A stretch of DNA of 64,000 bases from Parafrankia irregularis (GCF_001536285.1 NZ_FAOZ01000002.1:310001-374000), one strand, 5' to 3'. Shown: positions 7,736-15,367, numbered from the stretch's first letter. Made by a program: numbers and translations. Notes: a model not told the origin generated them from the sequence alone.

Positions 7736-8695
7736 GTGATGGAGCACACGTGCGCGGCGGTGCCGGCCGCCGGCCAGTCGGCCGCCGGTCTGTCGGCTGC
7801 CGGTCTGTCGATCGCCATCGTCGGGCCGGGTCGGGCCGGCGCGGCGGTGGGCCGGGCGCTCGTGGCCGCGGGGCACCAGGTGCGCGCGCTCCACAGCCGG
7901 ACGCGGGCTGGGCGGGATCGGGCCGCGGCACTCTTCCCCGCGGCTGAGGTCTGTGCCACGCCGGCCGAGGCGGCCGCGCGCGCCGACGTGGTCCTGCTCG
8001 GGGTTCCGGACGACAGCATCGAACAGACGGCCGGGCGGATCGCGCCCGGTGTCGCGCGCACGCCCGCTGTGCTCGTCGCCCATCTGAGTGGGCGCCATGG
8101 GATCGCGCCGCTCGCACCGGCGGCCGCGGTGGGCGCCCGGCCGGCCGCGATCCATCCGATCATGACGCTGACCGGTGCGGCGACCGACCCCGACCGGCTC
8201 GTCGGCGCGACCTTCGGGGTCACCACCGCGCCCGGTGACGAGGACACGGCCGGGCTCGTCCGCCACCTGGTGGAAGGCATCGGAGGCCGGGTCGCGGTCA
8301 TTCCCGAGGAGCGACGCGCGAGCTACCACGCGGCGCTGGTGCTGGGGGGCAACTTTCTGGCCACGCTGGTCACGGCTGCGGGGCAGCTGCTCGCCGCTGC
8401 GGGCGTCCCCGATCCGGCGGAGGCGCTCGGACCGCTCCTGCGGATGTCGCTCGACAACGCCCTGGCGCACGGGGAGGACGCGATGACCGGTCCGGTCCGA
8501 CGCGGGGATGTCGGCACCGTCACAGCGCAGTGGTCGGAGCTGACGCGCCGGGACCCCCACCTCGCGGACGCGTATGGCGCGCTGGCGGTGTTGACGGCCG
8601 ATCGCCTCGAGCGCTCCGGCCTGCTGCCGGCCCGTACCGCCGCCGCGCTACGGGCCGGTGTGGCCCGCCCGGACGACAGGCCGCACGGCCCGTGA
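7736..8695 (+). CDS. Rossmann-like and DUF2520 domain protein
   Basis: A 319-residue protein. The N-terminal dinucleotide-binding motif GPGRAGAAVGRAL (after LSIAIV, residues ~25-45) and the DUF2520-type C-terminal half (conserved AIHPIMTLTGA, the YHAALVLGGNFLATL helix) match the family usually found just upstream of panC in actinobacteria. The family resembles ketopantoate or pyrroline-carboxylate reductases, but its reaction is not established. Here panC does not follow; htpX does. The start is GTG 7736, or ATG one codon later, both within range of GGGGGAG. Confidence 0.82.
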   Translation: MMEHTCAAVPAAGQSAAGLSAAGLSIAIVGPGRAGAAVGRALVAAGHQVRALHSRTRAGRDRAAALFPAAEVCATPAEAAARADVVLLGVPDDSIEQTAGRIAPGVARTPAVLVAHLSGRHGIAPLAPAAAVGARPAAIHPIMTLTGAATDPDRLVGATFGVTTAPGDEDTAGLVRHLVEGIGGRVAVIPEERRASYHAALVLGGNFLATLVTAAGQLLAAAGVPDPAEALGPLLRMSLDNALAHGEDAMTGPVRRGDVGTVTAQWSELTRRDPHLADAYGALAVLTADRLERSGLLPARTAAALRAGVARPDDRPHGP

Positions 8696-8812
8696 GAGCG
8701 GGGGCGGCGGAGGCGGCGGCTCGGCGTGGACGCCCGAGCGTTGGGAACGAGGAGTGTCAGGTCCTTCGTTGATGTAGTCGCAACAGGTCGACAGGACGGA
8801 TGCGCGACAGCC

Positions 8813-9685
8813 ATGCCTCATCGCAGTCTCAACGGGCTGAAGACGGCCCTTCTCCTTGGCGTGCTCTCCGCAGTGATCGTGTGGTTCGGCTCGCTGTTCG
8901 GCCAGCACGGGCTCGTCATCGCGGTCGTTCTCGCCGTCGTGATGAACGCCGTCTCCTACTTCTACTCGGACCGGATCGCATTGCGGGCGATGCGGGCCTA
9001 TCCGGTCAGCCAGGTCCAGCAGCCTCGGCTCTACGCGATCGTGCAGGAACTCGCGACCAGGGCCCGCATGCCGATGCCACGGCTGTACCTGAGCCCAACC
9101 GCCTCACCGAACGCCTTCGCCACCGGTCGCAACCCTCGCAACGCCGCGGTGTGCTGCACCGAGGGAATTCTCGAGATCATGGATGATCGTGAGCTTCGCG
9201 GCGTGCTCGGGCATGAGCTCAGCCACGTGTACAACCGCGACATCCTGATCGCCTCGGTCGCCGGCACCCTGGCGGCGATCATCGTCTACATCGCGAACAT
9301 GATGCAGGTCTTCGCCTTCTTCGGCGGCGGTCGGGACGAGGACGGCCCAGGCGTGGCCGAGATGCTCGCGATCATCATTGTCGGGCCGATTGCCGCGTCA
9401 ATCATTCAGCTGGCGATCAGCCGCGCCCGTGAATACCAGGCAGACGAATCCGGGGCGACGCTGACGGGCGACCCGCTCGGGCTGGCCAGTGCCCTGCGCA
9501 AGCTGGAAGCGGGGACGGCGGCGCGTCCGATGCCCGCGAACTCCCGGCTGGGCCCGGCCTCCGCCATGATGATCGCGAACCCGTTCCGCGGAGGCGGTGT
9601 GGCCAAGCTGTTCTCGACCCATCCGCCGCTGCCCGAGCGAATCGCCCGGTTGGAGCAGCGCGCCCGGATGAATCCGTACCGGTAG
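8813..9685 (+). CDS. htpX: Membrane zinc metalloprotease HtpX (M48 family)
   Basis: A 290-residue HtpX-type membrane protease expected to degrade damaged membrane proteins. Two N-terminal transmembrane helices (about residues 9-28 and 32-50) precede the zinc motif HELSH at 134-138. Two further hydrophobic segments follow, then EYQAD at 207-211, whose glutamate is the third zinc ligand. Length and motif order match the family. The start is ATG 8813; an upstream GTG (8726) in the same frame lacks family support. The gene stands 117 bp after the DUF2520 gene and may be transcribed separately. Confidence 0.93.
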   Translation: MPHRSLNGLKTALLLGVLSAVIVWFGSLFGQHGLVIAVVLAVVMNAVSYFYSDRIALRAMRAYPVSQVQQPRLYAIVQELATRARMPMPRLYLSPTASPNAFATGRNPRNAAVCCTEGILEIMDDRELRGVLGHELSHVYNRDILIASVAGTLAAIIVYIANMMQVFAFFGGGRDEDGPGVAEMLAIIIVGPIAASIIQLAISRAREYQADESGATLTGDPLGLASALRKLEAGTAARPMPANSRLGPASAMMIANPFRGGGVAKLFSTHPPLPERIARLEQRARMNPYR

Positions 9686-9871
9686 GGCGGCCCGGTCGGG
9701 TCCGTCCCCGCCCCCGGTCCCGGTCCTGACCGCGGACCGGATGGGCGCGCCCGGCATGGAACGGGTACGACGGGCGGGTGTGAGAAGCCACATGTCGGGC
9801 ACATCAAGTTCACTGTGGTGAAATAGAGAGACCCGCGGAAGGCACGCTGCGCCGCGCGAATGAGAGTAGTC

Positions 9872-9965
9872 TCAAAGTTCCCAGGACAGCGGCGGAGCGT
9901 ACCCCCCAGGTTCCGCCGCCTGCACCCCGCCCGAAACCCCCCATCGGGCGGGGTGCACTTTTTCT
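9872..9965 (+). ncRNA. 6C small RNA
   Basis: This matches the actinobacterial 6C motif: two consecutive hairpins, each with six cytosines in its loop. Hairpin one is GCGGCGGA (9889-9896) with TCCGCCGC (9912-9919), loop cytosines 9902-9907. Hairpin two is a perfect 14-bp stem, TGCACCCCGCCCGA (9921-9934) with TCGGGCGGGGTGCA (9944-9957), loop cytosines 9937-9942. CTTTTTCT follows, making hairpin two an intrinsic terminator. The 5' end is estimated from a TAGTCT -10-like box at 9867-9872 and conserved CAAAGTT at 9873-9879. Homologues in mycobacteria and streptomycetes act as trans regulators through the C-rich loops. The remainder of the htpX-yajQ gap (9686-10217) shows nothing else. Confidence 0.88.
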
Positions 9966-10217
9966 GGGGAACATCGCCGGTAGCGCCCGAAGCGCTCCCG
10001 GCCCGGTCAGCCGCCGGAATCCTCGCACGCGCTTCTTCCCGTGCATATGCGCGTGAATTTGCCCGGTACGGGCTGTCGCGTGCGCGACTGTTGCTGACGA
10101 AACGATGAGCCTTTTCCGTCTCCCGGTCCAGGGCCAGGGGTGCCACCGGTCCGAGTCGATGACGGTAAAGCCTCAATCTCACATTCGTCGGCTGCCACCA
10201 GATGCGCGGGCCAAGGT

Positions 10218-10706
10218 TCAGCGGTAGTTGACAAACTGCAGCGGGACCTCGAAGTCCTCCTCCTTGAGGAGCTGGATGACCCGCTGCAGGTCATCCCGCT
10301 TCTTCCCGGTGACGCGCAGCTGGTCACCCTGGATCTGCGCCTGCACGCCCTTGGGCCCGTCCGCGCGGATCTTCTTCGCGATCGCCTTGGCCTTGTCGTC
10401 CGCGATGCCCTGCTGCACGGTGACCGTCAGCCGGAACTCCTTGCCGGACTGCCGGGGCTCGCCGTACTCCAGGGACTTGAGCGAGATCCCGCGCTTCACG
10501 CACTTCTCCTGGAGGACGTCCAGGACGGCCTTCACCCGCTCCTCGCTGTTGGCCTGCAGCTGGATCGCCTCGCCGGAGAGCTCCGCGGACGCGCCGGTGT
10601 CGCGGAAGTCGAACCGGGTCTTGATCTCCTTCGCCGTCTGGTTGACCGCGTTGTCGATCTCCTGGGTGTCGACCTTGCTGACGATGTCGAAGGACGGATC
10701 TGCCAC
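10218..10706 (-). CDS. yajQ: YajQ family nucleotide-binding protein
   Basis: A 162-residue YajQ-family protein, beginning [12 protein letters not shown] and ending PLQFVNYR as the family does. Members have two alpha/beta ferredoxin-like domains and bind RNA or, in some species, cyclic di-GMP; the role in actinobacteria is uncertain. The start is the GTG at 10706, preceded by AGGAGGT; the longer upstream open frame is not conserved. It is transcribed divergently from tRNA-Tyr, with a strong inverted repeat between them. Confidence 0.92.
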   Translation of the reverse strand: MADPSFDIVSKVDTQEIDNAVNQTAKEIKTRFDFRDTGASAELSGEAIQLQANSEERVKAVLDVLQEKCVKRGISLKSLEYGEPRQSGKEFRLTVTVQQGIADDKAKAIAKKIRADGPKGVQAQIQGDQLRVTGKKRDDLQRVIQLLKEEDFEVPLQFVNYR

Positions 10707-10744
10707 GGGCACGGACCTCCTGGGTCGAGTCGTTCGGTGCGGGC

Positions 10745-10786
10745 GACGTGCCCCGCGACCCGCGGGCACGCGTCGCGGGGCACGTC
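10745..10786. repeat. 15-bp perfect inverted repeat between yajQ and tRNA-Tyr
   Basis: GACGTGCCCCGCGAC (10745-10759) and GTCGCGGGGCACGTC (10772-10786) are perfectly complementary around a 12-nt loop. It lies 39 bp upstream of yajQ and 64 bp upstream of the tRNA, where a terminator has no obvious transcript to end. It may be a 5' leader stem of yajQ or a boundary between divergent promoters. Confidence 0.7.
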
Positions 10787-10833
10787 GGGGATGTACTTGG
10801 GGACCCTCCCGTCAGCATGCTCGGAGCAACCGG

Positions 10834-10839
10834 TATGCT
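10834..10839 (+). promoter_or_regulatory. Probable -10 box of tRNA-Tyr
   Basis: TATGCT stands 10 bp before the tRNA 5' end, the expected distance for transcription starting close to the mature end. No convincing -35 element is visible at 17 bp upstream. Confidence 0.4.
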
Positions 10840-10849
10840 TGCCGAGTAC

Positions 10850-10934
10850 GGCAGGTTGCCCGAGTGGCCAAAGGGAGCGGTCTGTAAAACCGTCGGCTCA
10901 GCCTACGATGGTTCGAATCCATCACCTGCCACCA
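10850..10934 (+). tRNA. tRNA-Tyr (anticodon GTA)
   Basis: Acceptor stem GGCAGGT pairs with ACCTGCC. The anticodon loop CTGTAAA gives anticodon GTA, and the long variable arm is that of a class II tRNA. The CCA tail is encoded (10932-10934). A 15-bp terminator follows. Confidence 0.96.
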
Positions 10935-10961
10935 CCCCGGGCTACCCGGGGGACACTCTTT

Positions 10962-10997
10962 GACTCAGGCCCGGAGGAAACTCTCCGGGCCTGAGTC
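10962..10997 (+). terminator. Terminator of tRNA-Tyr
   Basis: A perfect 15-bp stem, GACTCAGGCCCGGAG (10962-10976) with CTCCGGGCCTGAGTC (10983-10997), 6-nt loop, 28 bp past the tRNA. It separates the tRNA from pyrE. Confidence 0.8.
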
Positions 10998-11025
10998 GTT
11001 CCCAGCGTCGTTCCCGCCGTCAGCG

Positions 11026-11067
11026 AGCGGGACGAGAACGAGCGGGACGAGAACGAGCGGGATCAGG
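11026..11067 (+). repeat. 15-bp tandem repeat upstream of pyrE
   Basis: AGCGGGACGAGAACG occurs twice in exact tandem (11026-11040, 11041-11055), followed by a partial third copy. It sits just upstream of the pyrE promoter region. Confidence 0.75.
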
Positions 11068-11083
11068 GCGACCCGGCGAGCCG

Positions 11084-11100
11084 TAGAGTCGCCAGTTGTG
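11084..11100 (+). promoter_or_regulatory. Probable leaderless promoter of pyrE
   Basis: A TAGAGT -10-like box (11084-11089) ends 8 bp before the pyrE GTG and no Shine-Dalgarno sequence is present. This places the expected transcription start at or next to the start codon, so the mRNA would be leaderless, a common arrangement in actinobacteria. Confidence 0.5.
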
Positions 11101-11634
11101 GCCGACATCGACGCGCTGGCTGCCCGAGTCCGGGCGGCATCCCATCTGACCGGCACCTTCGTCCTGCGGTCGGGGCGCACCAGTACGGAGTACTTCGACA
11201 AGTACCTGTTCGAGGCTGAGCCGGCGCTGCTGGCGGACATCGCTGCCGCGATGGCGGAGCACCTCCCGGCCGGGACGGAACTTCTCGGCGGGCTCGAGCT
11301 CGGCGGCATCCCGCTGGTGACACTGCTTTCGGCGCGCACCGGCCTGCCGGCCAGGTTCGTGCGCAAGAAGGCCAAGGAGTACGGAACCCGGCAGATCGCC
11401 GAGGGCGGCGAGGTCGCGGGCCGGCGGGTCGTCCTGGTCGAGGATGTCGTGACCAGCGGTGGTGCCGTGCTGGACGCCACCCGGGTGCTGCGCGAGCAGG
11501 GCGCGATCGTGGAGGACGTCCTGTGCGTCATCGACCGGCAGGAGGGCGGTCGCGAGCGGCTCGCCGAGATCGGGCTCACACTGCGCCCCGCACTCACCCG
11601 GGCCGACCTTGAAGCGGCGGAGCCCCGGGGGTGA
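11098..11634 (+). CDS. pyrE: Orotate phosphoribosyltransferase
   Basis: A 178-residue enzyme that joins orotate to PRPP to form OMP in pyrimidine synthesis. The PRPP-binding signature VVLVEDVVTSGGAV lies at about residues 112-125. The N-terminal FVLRSGRTSTEYFDKY resembles the substrate loop of the bacterial form. The GTG at 11098 gives the normal family length; the frame stays open upstream through the tandem repeats and terminator, which are not coding. The stop overlaps the next gene by 4 bp (GTGA). Confidence 0.93.
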   Translation: MADIDALAARVRAASHLTGTFVLRSGRTSTEYFDKYLFEAEPALLADIAAAMAEHLPAGTELLGGLELGGIPLVTLLSARTGLPARFVRKKAKEYGTRQIAEGGEVAGRRVVLVEDVVTSGGAVLDATRVLREQGAIVEDVLCVIDRQEGGRERLAEIGLTLRPALTRADLEAAEPRG

Positions 11635-12122
11635 CCCGGTGCGTTCCGGGCGGCGCCGACACCGGCGCCAGCGGCGGCGGCGGTCCGGGCCGGGCACCGA
11701 CGCTGTTCGTCTACGGAACGCTGCAGTTTCCCGAGGTCGTCGAGGCGCTGCTCGCGCGGCGTCCGATCATGAGCCCGGCCTCGGCCGCGGGGTGGCGTGC
11801 CGCGGAGCTGCGGGGCCAGACCTACCCGGGGCTGGTTCCCGCCGCTCCCACCGAGATCTGCGCCGGCGCCTGCCTGCACGGTCTCACCTGGGCGGAACGT
11901 GAGCTGCTCGACCTGTTCGAGGGCGATTACTACGAGGCACGCGAGGTTTCGCTGGTGGGTGGCGAAGTCGCTGTCGCCTACCTGTGGCGGGGACCCGTGG
12001 CGCAGGTACCGGTGCTGGCCTCGAACTGGGACGCAGGCCGGTTCGCGGCGAGGCATCTCGCCGAGTTCGTCCGGCGCTGCCAGCAGTGGCGGGCCCAGGT
12101 CGTGCCGAGGCCGCCGCGGTGA
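11631..12122 (+). CDS. Gamma-glutamylcyclotransferase-like (AIG2 fold) protein
   Basis: A 163-residue protein with the FVYGTLQFP motif (residues ~26-34) that defines the gamma-glutamylcyclotransferase/AIG2 superfamily, plus the family's ELLDLFEGDYYEA segment with the acidic residue expected to act as base. The first ~22 residues are glycine-rich and not part of the fold. Substrate is unknown; relatives open gamma-glutamyl amines or peptides to 5-oxoproline. The GTG start overlaps the pyrE stop, so translation is probably coupled, although no metabolic link with pyrimidine synthesis is obvious. Confidence 0.82.
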   Translation: MTRCVPGGADTGASGGGGPGRAPTLFVYGTLQFPEVVEALLARRPIMSPASAAGWRAAELRGQTYPGLVPAAPTEICAGACLHGLTWAERELLDLFEGDYYEAREVSLVGGEVAVAYLWRGPVAQVPVLASNWDAGRFAARHLAEFVRRCQQWRAQVVPRPPR

Positions 12123-12147
12123 CAGGTGCCGCGGCGGCCCCGGCGGT

Positions 12148-12212
12148 CAGGACGTCGATGACCTGGCCAGGACGTCATGGACTACCAGGACGTCAGGGAC
12201 GGTCAGGACGTC
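12148..12212. repeat. Four-copy CAGGACGTC direct-repeat array
   Basis: CAGGACGTC occurs at 12148, 12168, 12186 and 12204, with start-to-start spacing of 20, 18 and 18 bp. Each copy contains the self-complementary hexamer GACGTC. The array fills the 101-bp gap between the 3' ends of two convergent genes. Confidence 0.85.
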
Positions 12213-12223
12213 ATCGGTCGAGG

Positions 12224-12964
12224 TCATCGGTCCGGGTTCGGCGGTTCCTCGCCGCCTCGGTGCTCGACGTCGCCCTGGACGTTCCGGTAGCGGGTGTCCG
12301 GGCGTTCGGCTCCGGAGCGGGTGCCCGGGCCGGCCGTGGTCGGCTGGAAGAAGTCGCCGCCGGCGCCACTGTTGCGCGCCGCGCCGCCGCTGTCACCTGC
12401 CGCGCGGTCTCCGCCGCCGGTCGCGCCGGCGCCACCTCGGGTTCGCGGACCGGCACCGGTGGAGCTACCCGCGTAGGCGCCGCTGCGGACCTGCTCCGCC
12501 GTGCCGCGCGCCAGTCCCGGGCGGTCTCCTGGGTAGGGCTGCACCGCTCCGCCTGTGCTGACCCGGCTCGGGTAGGTCGCCAGCGCGTAGATCACCAGGA
12601 TGTCGAGCGCGATGATGACCACCGACCAGACCGGGAACGCGGCGAGGAAGGCCAGCTGACCGATGGCGTTCAGCGCGGCGATGATGATTCCGACCCAGCG
12701 GGCGAGCTCGTTGCCGGCCGCGATGGCGAACGCGATGCACATCTCGACAATGCCGACCGCGATCCAGAGCCAGCCCCAGAACGTGGTGCCGGCGTAGATC
12801 ACTCCGTTGCCGTTCGAGCTGGAGCTCAGGTTGTCCACCACGACGACGTAGTCGCGCAGTGACGCGATGCCGTAGATGAGGTTGTGGAAACCGACGATGA
12901 ACATGACGACGGCGGCGAAGATCAGCCAACCGTCCGTGCTGCGTGCCTGCCGCAGGTCTACCAT
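12224..12964 (-). CDS. Four-helix membrane protein with low-complexity tail, unknown function
   Basis: A 246-residue protein. After DLRQARSTDGW the first ~150 residues contain four hydrophobic helices (near FAAVVMFIVGFHNLIYGI, FWGWLWIAVGIVEMCIAFA, WVGIIIAALNAIGQL and VWSVVIIALDILVIYALA). This is the pattern of a small actinobacterial membrane-protein family that I know only as hypothetical (DUF7144-like). The last ~95 residues are Gly/Ala/Arg-rich and disordered. The start is ATG 12964 with GGGAGGA upstream. No enzymatic motif is seen. It converges on the gamma-glutamylcyclotransferase-like gene. Confidence 0.75.
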   Translation of the reverse strand: MVDLRQARSTDGWLIFAAVVMFIVGFHNLIYGIASLRDYVVVVDNLSSSSNGNGVIYAGTTFWGWLWIAVGIVEMCIAFAIAAGNELARWVGIIIAALNAIGQLAFLAAFPVWSVVIIALDILVIYALATYPSRVSTGGAVQPYPGDRPGLARGTAEQVRSGAYAGSSTGAGPRTRGGAGATGGGDRAAGDSGGAARNSGAGGDFFQPTTAGPGTRSGAERPDTRYRNVQGDVEHRGGEEPPNPDR

Positions 12965-13126
12965 CTGGTCCTCCCGGCTGCGCGGCAACGCTTGCTGTAG
13001 CCAGGCGGCCACCCTGCGCCGCACGCGAGTCAGATACCCCCGCTGGCCTACGTCACTCCCCGCGCCCGGTCGACTTCCACGATCCGCGTGCACCTGCGCG
13101 ATCCGTGGCACCACGCCGACCCGGGT

Positions 13127-14803
13127 TCAGGGCGCCAGCGCGGTACCCGCGGCCCCGGCGGCTCCCGCGGCCGCGGCTCCGGCGGCAGGGGCCGCATCTG
13201 TGGCGCCAACTGTGGCCGGCAGCAGCACGACCGAGTTCGTCGCCGCCATCCATCGCAGCCGGCCGAACTGGAACGCGCTCTCCCGGCCGCCGGGCACCGA
13301 GTACTCGTCCGTTACCGGCAGCCCCAGGCTCGACACGGAACCGCCGAGATCCAGGTAGTGCCGCAGGATCTGGCCGTGCACCTCGTGCGCGCCGGTGGCC
13401 AGGCTCCAGTAGATCCAGCCGCCTTCGAACATCGCCTGATGCGCGCCGGGCGCGGCGGCCCACTCGACGTCGCTCAGCGGGCGTTTCAGGAAGCTGTCGG
13501 AGCCGCCGAGGGCCAGGTACTTCCGGGCCACCTCACCGTGCAGCGCCCGTGCTCCGGACCGGACCGACCAGAAGAGCAGTCCGTTCGTGAACGGCCGCCA
13601 GCGTCCGCCGCCGCCGGCCGCGAGCTCCGTGTTGGTCGGGGCGCCCAGGGCTATCCGCATGAGACCGCCCGAGGCGTACCTCTTGTCGAGCTCGGACTGG
13701 GTTCCGTCGGCGAGCGCGGCCAGAGAGGCGGGCGAGCAGCAGGCGGCGTTCATGTCGACGTTCCCGATGATGCCCGGGACGTCGCCGGACGAGCTGTACT
13801 GCCAGATCGCCCAGTTGGACCAGCCGCCGGGTAGCCACCCCGGAGTGTCCTCGTTGTTGTAGATCGCGAACCAGAACGGATAGAGGGCGAAGTCGTCCGT
13901 GTCGGCCATGTGGTCCGTCCAGAACGACCGATAGGTGTAGATGATGGGCGCGCGGCCGGTCTGGGTCTCGATCTCCTCGAGGAAGGCCCGGGTCCACGCG
14001 GCGAGCGCGACCGGGTCCAGGCCGCCGGTCGTCTCGAGGTCGAGGACGGGGGCCAGATGCCCGGCCGAGCGAGTGAGACCTGTCACAGCCAGGAAGTGCC
14101 GTGCCTGGTCGACCGCGGTGGAGATCGGGGCCGCCGGGCGGGCGTAGTGGTAGGCACCCACGGTGAGCCCCGCCAGCCGGGCCGCGTCGCGGTCCGCGGC
14201 GAAGTACGGGTTGGTGTACTCGGTGCCCTCGGTGGCCTTCACGATCGCGAAGCTCACCCCGGAGGCCTTGACCGCGTTCCAGTCGATCGGTGCCGAGCCG
14301 GGGTGCTGCCACGAGGCGATGTCGACGCCCTTGGGCCAGGTGGGAGACGGCGCCGCGGAGGCGGTCGGTGCGGACAACGCGACCGCGGTGACGGCGACCG
14401 TCGCCGCGCTGAGAACGCGCACGGAGAACCGGCGGGCGTTGCGCAGCCGCCAGGCGGCGACCGCGTGATGGATCACAGCCGGAACGTCGTCATCCTGGCC
14501 ACCGGACCGGCCGGCCGCCTCCGTGCCGGTCGCATCGCGGCCGATCTCCTCCCGGCCGACCGTCATCCTCGCGTGGGCCCTGTCCGCGGCCGGTTTCCGG
14601 TCGGCCGGCATCGGCTGAGCCTGGAACGCGGCGTGCAGCGTCGCGTAGGACGTCCCGGGCGGCAGGGACGCTCCTGCCGGGACGTGCAGCCCACCCCACG
14701 GAACCGGCCGGCTGGCCGTCGCTCGCGGGTGCGGCCCAGCTGGGACGTCGGGTGCCGCATCCGGTGTTCGGGAGTCTCGGGGCGGACGGTGCGTGGGCGG
14801 CAT
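13127..14803 (-). CDS. Secreted GH25 muramidase with C-terminal LGFP repeats
   Basis: A 558-residue predicted cell-wall lysozyme. Residues ~120-151 look like a signal peptide: RNARRFSVRVL, a hydrophobic core, then SAPTASA before APSP. The GH25 domain runs from about 157 (KGVDIASWQ, KATEGTEYTNPYF, LDLETTGG, WAIWQY), with the catalytic Asp/Glu pattern present. It is followed by LGFP-like repeats (LGAPTN, LKRPLSD, LGLPVTDEY) that may bind arabinogalactan or peptidoglycan. The start is uncertain. ATG 14803 has GAGGT at good spacing but puts the signal 120 residues inside; ATG 14566 would be more conventional but lacks a ribosome site; ATG 14875 could be leaderless. Presumed role: wall remodelling during growth or sporulation. 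Confidence 0.85.
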   Translation of the reverse strand: MPPTHRPPRDSRTPDAAPDVPAGPHPRATASRPVPWGGLHVPAGASLPPGTSYATLHAAFQAQPMPADRKPAADRAHARMTVGREEIGRDATGTEAAGRSGGQDDDVPAVIHHAVAAWRLRNARRFSVRVLSAATVAVTAVALSAPTASAAPSPTWPKGVDIASWQHPGSAPIDWNAVKASGVSFAIVKATEGTEYTNPYFAADRDAARLAGLTVGAYHYARPAAPISTAVDQARHFLAVTGLTRSAGHLAPVLDLETTGGLDPVALAAWTRAFLEEIETQTGRAPIIYTYRSFWTDHMADTDDFALYPFWFAIYNNEDTPGWLPGGWSNWAIWQYSSSGDVPGIIGNVDMNAACCSPASLAALADGTQSELDKRYASGGLMRIALGAPTNTELAAGGGGRWRPFTNGLLFWSVRSGARALHGEVARKYLALGGSDSFLKRPLSDVEWAAAPGAHQAMFEGGWIYWSLATGAHEVHGQILRHYLDLGGSVSSLGLPVTDEYSVPGGRESAFQFGRLRWMAATNSVVLLPATVGATDAAPAAGAAAAGAAGAAGTALAP

Positions 14804-14884
14804 GGGCAAACCTCGATGCTCGGCGGCGCGGCAGCGGCTGCGGGAGCTCCCGGAAGGGCGCGTATCCGGGGGCATGGCACACGC

Positions 14885-14902
14885 TAAGCACTCGAGTGAT
14901 TA
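14885..14902. promoter_or_regulatory. Operator-like palindrome upstream of the GH25 gene
   Basis: TAAGCACTCGAGTGATTA is an 18-bp near-perfect palindrome (one mismatched pair) around CACTCGAGTG, located 82 bp before the ATG at 14803 and 10 bp before the ATG at 14875. On the minus strand it overlaps a TAGCGT -10-like box. This is a plausible repressor site; the regulator is unknown. The rest of the 14904-15234 gap shows nothing else clear apart from the tRNA-Thr promoter. Confidence 0.5.
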
Positions 14903-15213
14903 CTTACAGCTATCGACGTGGGAGGCGTGTCGGGCTGGCCGTCACTCGGATCCGCGCCGATGCGGCCTTGGTGGTGCTTCGTCCGTCGAAGTCGTCGCGC
15001 AGCGTCGACAACCCGGGGGTGGGTGGTCGACGGCGTCGTGACGTCCCGCAGTCGCGCGGCGGCGATCGGGGGTGGCGTTCGAGAGTTGTGATCAAGGGGA
15101 GGTGTTGCGAGGGGTGGGGTGTTGTGGAGTGGGTTGGCGGCCTGCCCGGCTGACCATGTGTCGGCTCGTCAAACTGATGGGGGCCCGCCCGCCACGAAGG
15201 CTCCGGAGTCGTG

Positions 15214-15219
15214 TAACGT
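15214..15219 (+). promoter_or_regulatory. Probable -10 box of tRNA-Thr
   Basis: TAACGT lies 15 bp upstream of the tRNA 5' end. The -35 region is not recognisable. Confidence 0.4.
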
Positions 15220-15234
15220 GAGTCCCGCGAACAC

Positions 15235-15307
15235 GCCCCTTTAGCTCAGTCGGCAGAGCGTCTCCATGGTAAGGAGAAGGTCTACGGTTCGATTCCGTAA
15301 AGGGGCT
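15235..15307 (+). tRNA. tRNA-Thr (anticodon GGT)
   Basis: Acceptor stem GCCCCTT/AAGGGGC, anticodon stem TCTCC/GGAGA and loop ATGGTAA give anticodon GGT. CCA is not encoded. This is the first of a tRNA-Thr/tRNA-Met pair upstream of rpmG, an arrangement also found in other actinobacteria. Confidence 0.96.
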
Positions 15308-15361
15308 CAGGCGGTCCGGTGCCGGGTGGGATCGTGATCGGCAGTAAGTGGTACGTCCGCT

Positions 15362-15367
15362 TATACT
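15362..15367 (+). promoter_or_regulatory. Probable -10 box of tRNA-Met
   Basis: TATACT is the closest match to a consensus -10 in this part of the window and lies 34 bp before tRNA-Met. The matching -35 is weak. rpmG, 93 bp after the tRNA, may share the transcript. Confidence 0.5.

Noticed and set aside
7213-8301. A 362-codon minus-strand frame over the DUF2520 gene
   Set aside because: It overlaps the conserved DUF2520 protein in antisense and is Ala/Arg/Ser-rich without motifs.
10962-10997. Considered as a possible attachment site beside tRNA-Tyr
   Set aside because: It is a perfect hairpin terminator; no integrase gene or duplicated tRNA end is present.
12148-12212. Considered as a CRISPR array
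   Set aside because: Repeats are only 9 bp with 9-11-bp spacers, far below CRISPR dimensions, and no cas genes are in the window.
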